A stretch of 11,177 bases of DNA, taken from NCBI GenBank assembly GCA_035527095.1, contig DATLBC010000160.1:1-11177 (forward strand). The letters are read 5' to 3'. Shown here piece after piece: positions 7,323 to 11,177 of this stretch. Numbering within the stretch: the stretch's first letter is position 1; every line of letters starts with the position of its first letter. The translations under genes were made by a program, and so were the position numbers. This DNA is from Sva-07 sp035527095. GTDB lineage: Bacteria; Actinomycetota; Acidimicrobiia; Acidimicrobiales; Ilumatobacteraceae. Below the pieces are notes generated by a model. It saw nothing but the letters and a program-made list of their open reading frames with translations, did no database searches and was not told where the DNA came from.

Positions 7323-7616
7323 GAGAGAGGCTTCTACGCGAACAACTGGCCCACATGGCGAGCCGAGGCCGACGACCGGCTCCGCCGCGTTCTGTCAAGT
7401 GACGAGTCGATCGAAATCGAACGGGCCGACGAATGCGCCTCCGCGCCGGAGACGGCCCACATGCGCTTCCACGACCGCGTCGCGACCTCGGTGTCGGAGG
7501 ACGATCGCGAGGCGCCGGTCCACGCTCTGATGGTCGACCCACTCACCTCCGCAATGTTTTCGCTGTCGGAGATCCGAGCGTTGTTCGACGAGATCTTCGA
7601 CGCGCAACGGCCCGAT
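7323..7616 (+). pseudogene. Decayed glycoside hydrolase family 4 fragment
   Basis: A plus-strand stretch of about 98 codons reads as two pieces of a family GH4 alpha-galactosidase/alpha-glucosidase-like enzyme (NAD- and metal-dependent, usually about 430-450 residues). The first piece contains GFYANNWPTWRAEADDRL and ends at IERADE; in relatives this region continues as an IER(S)-EYAS segment. The second piece, MRFHDRVATS..., then HALMVDPLTSAMFSLSEIRALFDEIFDAQ, is the family's C-terminal helical region. The roughly 75-80 residues that normally separate them, including much of the distal half of the enzyme, are absent, and the NAD-binding N-terminal half is not in the window at all. The frame stays open far beyond 7616, but the later translation is the antisense of the DUF305 and YHYH genes. 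It is best read as an ancient remnant, and it is the only coding trace on the plus strand. The rest of the gap, 7221-7322 and 7617-7667, holds nothing I recognise. Confidence 0.65.
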
Positions 7617-7667
7617 CCGCCGGCACGTTCTTCACCGCCTCAGCGTGCTTCCGGGCGGCGAGCATCA

Positions 7668-8273
7668 TCAGGCGTACTCGGTTGCGAGCAGCAGGTCGTA
7701 CTGCTCGATCTCATACGTCTGCACATCGACCTGGGTTCGTGCAAGCCGACGGACCTTCTCGACATCGGCCAGGTCCCCCGCCGCCGTGGCCATGTGGACT
7801 CCGCCGACGTGATGCGCCCGCATCAGCTCGAGCCACATCCGGCCGCTCTCGGTTCCCTCCGCGAGGGAGAGGGCGCGCATTTCGTCGTCACTGACGTAGC
7901 CGGTCATCGCATCCACCGGGATGCCTTCTCCCCAGTTCATTCCCATCCATGCCATCACCGTGTCGGGAGCACCGGTGGACTCGCCCCAGTCCGCCAACCA
8001 CGCCCGCATCATGCCGACCTCGATGCTCTGCGTCTGCAGCACCTCGGACGCTGCGGCCTGCACGGGGTCTCCTGTGTCGCGACCCAACACCCGCTGGCAT
8101 ATGGCCATCGCCTGCACGTGATGGGTGCTCATGTCGATGCAGAACCCGATGTCGGCTGCATTCGGCGCATCGGCCGACAGCCGGGCCGAGGCGACGACGG
8201 CACCACCTGCCGCTCCCGCCGCTCCCGCACCGACGGCCAACAGCAGACCGCGACGAGAGATACGGGCCGTCAT
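7668..8273 (-). CDS. DUF305 (CopM-like) secreted protein with Tat-like signal
   Basis: A 201-residue protein with a Tat-like signal peptide: SRRGLLLAVG with the arginine pair at 7-8, then a Gly/Ala hydrophobic stretch to about residue 30. The rest is a DUF305 four-helix domain. Its signatures are GFCIDMSTHHVQAMAIC (43-59, with Met48, His51, His52, Met56), QSIEVGMMRAWL (82-93, Met88-Met89) and LMRAHHVGGVHMA (150-162, His154, His155, His160, Met161). The Met/His pairs are typical of metal binding. The DUF305 protein CopM of Synechocystis is a periplasmic copper-binding protein encoded beside the CopRS two-component system, a context that resembles this one. A middle segment MAWMGMNWGEG adds further methionines. 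The ATG at 8273 overlaps the stop of the YHYH gene as ATGA, with GGAGG 12 bases upstream, so the two proteins are made together. Copper is a hypothesis here. Confidence 0.88.
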   Translation of the reverse strand: MTARISRRGLLLAVGAGAAGAAGGAVVASARLSADAPNAADIGFCIDMSTHHVQAMAICQRVLGRDTGDPVQAAASEVLQTQSIEVGMMRAWLADWGESTGAPDTVMAWMGMNWGEGIPVDAMTGYVSDDEMRALSLAEGTESGRMWLELMRAHHVGGVHMATAAGDLADVEKVRRLARTQVDVQTYEIEQYDLLLATEYA

Positions 8274-9439
8274 TCGTCGGCGCCGCCTCCACCGGCGCCA
8301 CCTTCGGGCGGTGCACCCTCGGGGCGTTCGGGCCGAGCGCCTTCTGCGTCATCACCCTCAGGGCGTTCGGGACGCTCGGGCCGAGCGCCTTCTGCGTCGT
8401 CACCTTCGGGGCGTTCGGGACGCTCGCCTTCTGCGTCATCACCCTCGGGGCGTTCGGGACGCTCGCCATCACCGCCGCCACCTCCGCCGCCGGGAGCATC
8501 GAGGTCGACAACGCCCGTGTAGCAACCGAGGATGTACGGGAACGTGGCGGTCGTGTAGTAGGCGTAGTTCCCGTCAGCGTCGGTGCGACCGTTGCACTGG
8601 TCGAGGTCGCCGGAGCCTTCGACGTAGCTGTGTGCGGCCCAGGTGTCCGTCGCGAAGAGCGACTCGTCGGTCAACTGCCACGACGACGTGTACTGGTCGA
8701 TACCGGTGTAGATCGGGAAGCCGTCGAAGGCGTAGCCGACCAACTGCGGCTCAGCGGCGACCTCTTCGGGCGTGAAGAGGCAGTCGGTGTCCGACGAGGT
8801 GAGGATCAGGTGGATGTGGAAACCGGATGGCCCGTTGTGACTTCCACAGTCCGACAGGATTCCGGGGAGCGACTCGACGTCACCGCCGGTGCCTTCGGTG
8901 GGGCCGAAGATCTGGATACCGCCGAGCGACACCGCAGCGGTGCCCAGCAGCGGGATGTCGGTCACGGTGTCGGCAATCGTCGGTGTCGCCGGGATGGTAA
9001 AGGTGTTGTCTTGATCTCGAGGTTGTCCCGGAGAGGTCTCGATGTAGGTGTAGTCGGGGATGCCGTTGCTGGTGACGACAATGTCGTTCCCGTCGCATGT
9101 TGCGTTCACTTCCGGATCGTCGAGGTCGGCGTTGGCCGAACCACGAGTGACGAACAGGGCAGCGACGTCGTCGCAGCTCGCGCCGGCTCCGTCGCTGAGC
9201 GCTGCTTCGGCGTCCGCCGCAGTGCCCGCCGTGGTGTCCGGGCTCGTGGAGTCGACGACGGTCGTTGTCTCCGTGTTGTCCGACACGGTACCGGCCGGTT
9301 CGCTCGTGCCCGCGACGTCGACGTCGTCGGTGCCGCCGGCATCACTCGACGCACACGCCGAGATGGCCAGCAGGGCGCCACATGCGAGTGCGACGAATCG
9401 GGCGGTCGGGAGCGTCGGTCTGACGATGTGTTTGAACAT
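8270..9439 (-). CDS. YHYH-domain lipoprotein with altered YHYH motif and long repeat tail
   Basis: A 389-residue exported lipoprotein. The signal peptide ends in the lipobox AISAC (Cys29), followed by an Asp/Thr/Ser linker to about residue 88. The YHYH-type domain is recognised by LGGIQIFGP (172-180), SDCGSHNGPSGFHIHLILTS (196-215), LVGYAFDGFPIYTG (233-246), DLDQCNGR (278-285) and FPYILGCYTG (300-309). At the place of the YHYH motif it has YAYY (292-295), so both histidines are lost, although the FHIH cluster (207-210) remains. It lacks the paired-Cys module of the other two copies. The C-terminus is a 13-residue repeat of the ERPERPEGDDAEG type (about 326-375) ending in Gly-rich sequence. 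The ATG at 9439 lies six bases from a -10 element and has no Shine-Dalgarno, suggesting a leaderless mRNA. It is cotranslated with the DUF305 gene. Confidence 0.83.
   Translation of the reverse strand: MFKHIVRPTLPTARFVALACGALLAISACASSDAGGTDDVDVAGTSEPAGTVSDNTETTTVVDSTSPDTTAGTAADAEAALSDGAGASCDDVAALFVTRGSANADLDDPEVNATCDGNDIVVTSNGIPDYTYIETSPGQPRDQDNTFTIPATPTIADTVTDIPLLGTAAVSLGGIQIFGPTEGTGGDVESLPGILSDCGSHNGPSGFHIHLILTSSDTDCLFTPEEVAAEPQLVGYAFDGFPIYTGIDQYTSSWQLTDESLFATDTWAAHSYVEGSGDLDQCNGRTDADGNYAYYTTATFPYILGCYTGVVDLDAPGGGGGGGDGERPERPEGDDAEGERPERPEGDDAEGARPERPERPEGDDAEGARPERPEGAPPEGGAGGGGADE
8315..8469. repeat. In-frame tandem repeat (about 39-48 bp units) in YHYH lipoprotein tail
   Basis: Four units start with CC(C/T)TC(G/A)GGGCGTTCGG at about 8316, 8355, 8403 and 8442. 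They share GGACGCTCG and CCTTCTGCGTC segments and differ by 9-bp steps (presence or absence of one Arg-Pro-Glu-type triplet). On the minus strand they encode (ERP)n-EGDDAEG. All length differences are multiples of three, so the repeat is under coding constraint and is likely variable between strains. Confidence 0.88.
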
Positions 9440-9445
9440 GGTCGC

Positions 9446-9500
9446 ACCGTAGGAACCGCCCTTGTGGGTTCGATGGCGGCCGGCTGTGAGTCGTCTGTGA
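9446..9500 (-). promoter_or_regulatory. Promoter with TCACAG direct-repeat operator, YHYH-DUF305 unit
   Basis: Read on the minus strand: TCACAGA (9500-9494), four bases, TCACAGC (9489-9483), then a gap, CCACAAG (9467-9461), nine bases, and TACGGT (9451-9446), six bases before the ATG at 9439. The first two half-sites have an 11-bp period, and the weak third lies exactly two further 11-bp steps downstream. The weak half-site sits nine bases from the -10 element, the same distance as the proximal half-site in the other operon's promoter. The whole element is in the 75-bp gap between the sensor-kinase stop and the lipoprotein start, so this unit has its own regulated promoter. Confidence 0.62.
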
Positions 9501-9514
9501 ACTCGTTCGAGATG

Positions 9515-10915
9515 TCAGCTCGCCGACACCGGAAGCACGATGGTGAACGTGGCGCCGTCGCCGGGGGCGGAACTGACGGTGATTTCCCCGCCGTGAGCCT
9601 GCACGATCGCCTGCGCGATCGAGAGTCCGAGCCCTGAACCGCCGGTCGTGCGCGCCCGTGACCGGTCACCCCGGCTGAAGCGGTCGAACACGACTGCTGC
9701 CTCGTCAGGTGTGAGGCCGGGTCCGGTGTCGGCCACGGAGATCTCGACGCTGCCGCCGACGATGGCGCTGGAGACCTCGATCGTGGCATCGTCGGGCGTG
9801 TGCGTGACGGCGTTGTCGACCAGTGCGACAAGTGCCTGATGCAACCGCAACCGATCGGCCTGGACGACAATGCCATCCGGTGCTTCGACGTCGATTCGTC
9901 GGGTCGGATGCCCGGCTCGGGCGAGAGCGACGACGTCTCGCGTCATCTCGTCCACTCGGACCGTCGAGATGTCGAGCGGTCGTTCTTCGTCGAACTTGGC
10001 GAGCAGGAGGAGGTCCTCGACGAGCAGGTTCATTCGCTCCGCCTCGACCTGGAGTCGGCGGACGGCGTCGTCGAGTTCGCCCGGCTGCCGGAAGCCCCCC
10101 GCTGCGTAGAGATCGAGGTACCCGCGAATGGATGTCAGCGGGGTGCGCAACTCGTGCGATGCGTTGGACACGAACTGGCGCAACCGCTCCTCACCGGCGT
10201 CGCGCTCGTCGAGCATGACGTTGAACGCGTGACCGAGCCGGCCTGCCTCGGTCGTGTCGTCGTCGACGCCCGCGCGTCGGTCGCGTTCGCCCGACGAGAT
10301 CGCCTCGGCGACCTCGGTCATCTCGCTGATCGGCCGAAGTCCGAAGCGGTTGATCCACGAGGCGATCACGATCAGCGCGATCAGCACGACCCCGGCAACG
10401 CCGACAAACGTGTAGACCAGCTGTCGGATCGTGTCGTCAACATCGTCGACAGGCACCGCGACGAACGTGTCGAGCGACGCGTCGGTGCCCGGGAGGTACA
10501 ACACACGGAACGTCGACGTCCCATCGACACCCCCGGTGGTGAACAGGGTGGGTTCCAGCGGCCGCTCGTCGAACGACTCGAGATCGGGCCGGTCGACGAG
10601 GAGTTGCCCCTCGATCACCGGCCGCAGGCTGCCGTCGGGAGTGACCACGGCGACGTACAGATCGGAGATGCTCTCGTCGTCGAGCGGTGGCGGAGCGACG
10701 CGGTCGGGCACATCGGCAGATGCCTCGCCGGCGGTCGGGGGGATCCTCTCGGGCGGTCTCGCGCGCGCCTCTTGCGGCAACGGGGTCGAGAGCAGACGGT
10801 CGTCGACCTGGTCGTACAGCTGAGTGCGTTGCGCGTTGACCGTGAAGACGCCGGCGGCGATCACGACGACGAAGATCATCGCGAAGCCGAGCAGGACTCG
10901 CGTGCGCAGCTTCAC
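9515..10915 (-). CDS. Sensor histidine kinase, second two-component system
   Basis: A 466-residue membrane sensor kinase with transmembrane segments at about residues 7-28 and 167-189. The extracytoplasmic region between them (about 29-166) is Asp/Pro-rich and unlike any sensor fold I recognise. A HAMP domain follows (about 190-242). HisKA carries the phosphoacceptor His254 in FVSNASHELRTPLTSIRGY. The HATPase domain has Asn368 (VDNAVTHTPDD), DTGPG (396-400), Phe410 and GGSGLGLSIA (425-434). It matches the mycobacterial TrcS/PhoR-type layout in size and order. The start is GTG at 10915-10913, overlapping the TGA of its response-regulator gene. It differs clearly in the sensor region from the kinase at 1614-3017, so the two systems probably read different signals or ligand ranges. 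It is followed by the promoter of the YHYH-DUF305 unit, although read-through into that unit is possible. Confidence 0.95.
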   Translation of the reverse strand: MKLRTRVLLGFAMIFVVVIAAGVFTVNAQRTQLYDQVDDRLLSTPLPQEARARPPERIPPTAGEASADVPDRVAPPPLDDESISDLYVAVVTPDGSLRPVIEGQLLVDRPDLESFDERPLEPTLFTTGGVDGTSTFRVLYLPGTDASLDTFVAVPVDDVDDTIRQLVYTFVGVAGVVLIALIVIASWINRFGLRPISEMTEVAEAISSGERDRRAGVDDDTTEAGRLGHAFNVMLDERDAGEERLRQFVSNASHELRTPLTSIRGYLDLYAAGGFRQPGELDDAVRRLQVEAERMNLLVEDLLLLAKFDEERPLDISTVRVDEMTRDVVALARAGHPTRRIDVEAPDGIVVQADRLRLHQALVALVDNAVTHTPDDATIEVSSAIVGGSVEISVADTGPGLTPDEAAVVFDRFSRGDRSRARTTGGSGLGLSIAQAIVQAHGGEITVSSAPGDGATFTIVLPVSAS

Positions 10916-11177
10916 CCGTCGTCTCGCAGGCAGAACCCGACGCCGCGAATCGTGTGGATCAACTTCGGCTCGACTTGGTCGAGCTTGCGTCGCAGGTAGC
11001 TGACGTAGGTGTCGACCACCGACGAGTCACCGCCGAAGTCGTACTCCCAGACGTGGTCGAGCAGCTGCGCTCGCGTCAGCACCCGGCCGCTGTTGGCGAG
11101 GAGGTAGTGCAGCAGCTTGTACTCGGTCGGCGACAGCTCGACGACCGAGTCGGCGCGGGTGACCCGGTGCGCGTCGA
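10912..11177 (-). CDS. OmpR-family response regulator, C-terminal part (cut by window edge)
   Basis: The last 87 codons of a response-regulator gene whose start lies beyond the right edge. The visible part is a nearly complete winged-helix DNA-binding domain: VELSPTEYKLLHYLLANSGR, LTRAQLLDHVWEYDF, the recognition helix SVVDTYVSYLRRKL and the closing hairpin IHTIRGVGFCLRDDG. It resembles the regulator at 3014-3724 in this domain; the recognition helices share VV-x(2)-YV-x-YLRRK, so the two may read similar DNA sites. The receiver domain and phosphoacceptor Asp are not in the window. Its TGA overlaps the GTG of the kinase gene by four bases, making a standard regulator-kinase pair. Confidence 0.93.
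   Translation of the reverse strand, partial: DAHRVTRADSVVELSPTEYKLLHYLLANSGRVLTRAQLLDHVWEYDFGGDSSVVDTYVSYLRRKLDQVEPKLIHTIRGVGFCLRDDG

Noticed and set aside
8315..8469. CRISPR-like array
   Set aside because: Repeats are adjacent, vary by 9-bp steps, are in frame and have no unique spacers; they encode a protein tail.
7206..8522. A 438-codon plus-strand open frame as one intact gene
   Set aside because: Only its 5' third (about 7323-7616) resembles a protein family; the remainder is the antisense of the DUF305 and YHYH genes and is low complexity.
7949..9637. A 562-codon plus-strand open frame
   Set aside because: It lies opposite the DUF305 and YHYH genes and opposite their promoter; its translation is Arg/Val/Gly-rich with no motif, as is usual for antisense frames in high-GC coding DNA.

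Overview
The window is high-GC DNA with GTG starts, 4-base stop/start overlaps, lipoprotein and Tat-type signals and OmpR-type two-component systems. This suggests a high-GC actinobacterium; an Acidimicrobiia/Ilumatobacter-like marine lineage is a guess from gene content only. Every gene that looks intact is on the minus strand, so transcription runs from high to low coordinates.

Left part (18-1613). A small toxin-antitoxin pair (DUF433 antitoxin followed by DUF5615 PIN-like toxin), then a thioredoxin-fold protein with a CPNW motif, then about 465 bp with no convincing gene. A hairpin at 1556-1580 probably ends the next transcript.

Middle part (1614-7220). What looks like one five-gene operon, in transcription order: YHYH-domain lipoprotein, second YHYH-domain lipoprotein, HupE/UreJ_2-type membrane protein with an EF-hand-like loop, OmpR-family response regulator, sensor histidine kinase. 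Three joints are 4-base overlaps or gaps of about 40 bp, the fourth is a 4-base overlap.

Right part (7221-11177). A decayed glycoside hydrolase family 4 fragment on the plus strand (about 7323-7616) is the only coding trace on that strand. It is followed by a second minus-strand block, in transcription order: OmpR-family response regulator (cut by the window edge), sensor kinase, a 75-bp promoter gap, a third YHYH-domain lipoprotein, and a DUF305 protein with a Tat-like signal.

The most interesting point is how the two blocks are tied together. The promoters of both YHYH units carry a direct repeat resembling TCACAGN-N4-TCACAGN with an 11-bp period. This is the layout of OmpR/PhoP-type operators, and it resembles the mycobacterial PhoP box as I remember it. 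Both promoters also have a TACGNT -10 element only 6-8 bases from the ATG, which implies leaderless mRNAs. I infer one regulon in which one or both two-component systems control three YHYH surface lipoproteins, a HupE-like transporter and a Met/His-rich DUF305 (CopM-like) protein. A role in transition-metal (copper or nickel) sensing and handling is the best hypothesis. It rests on family knowledge and context and has not been shown.
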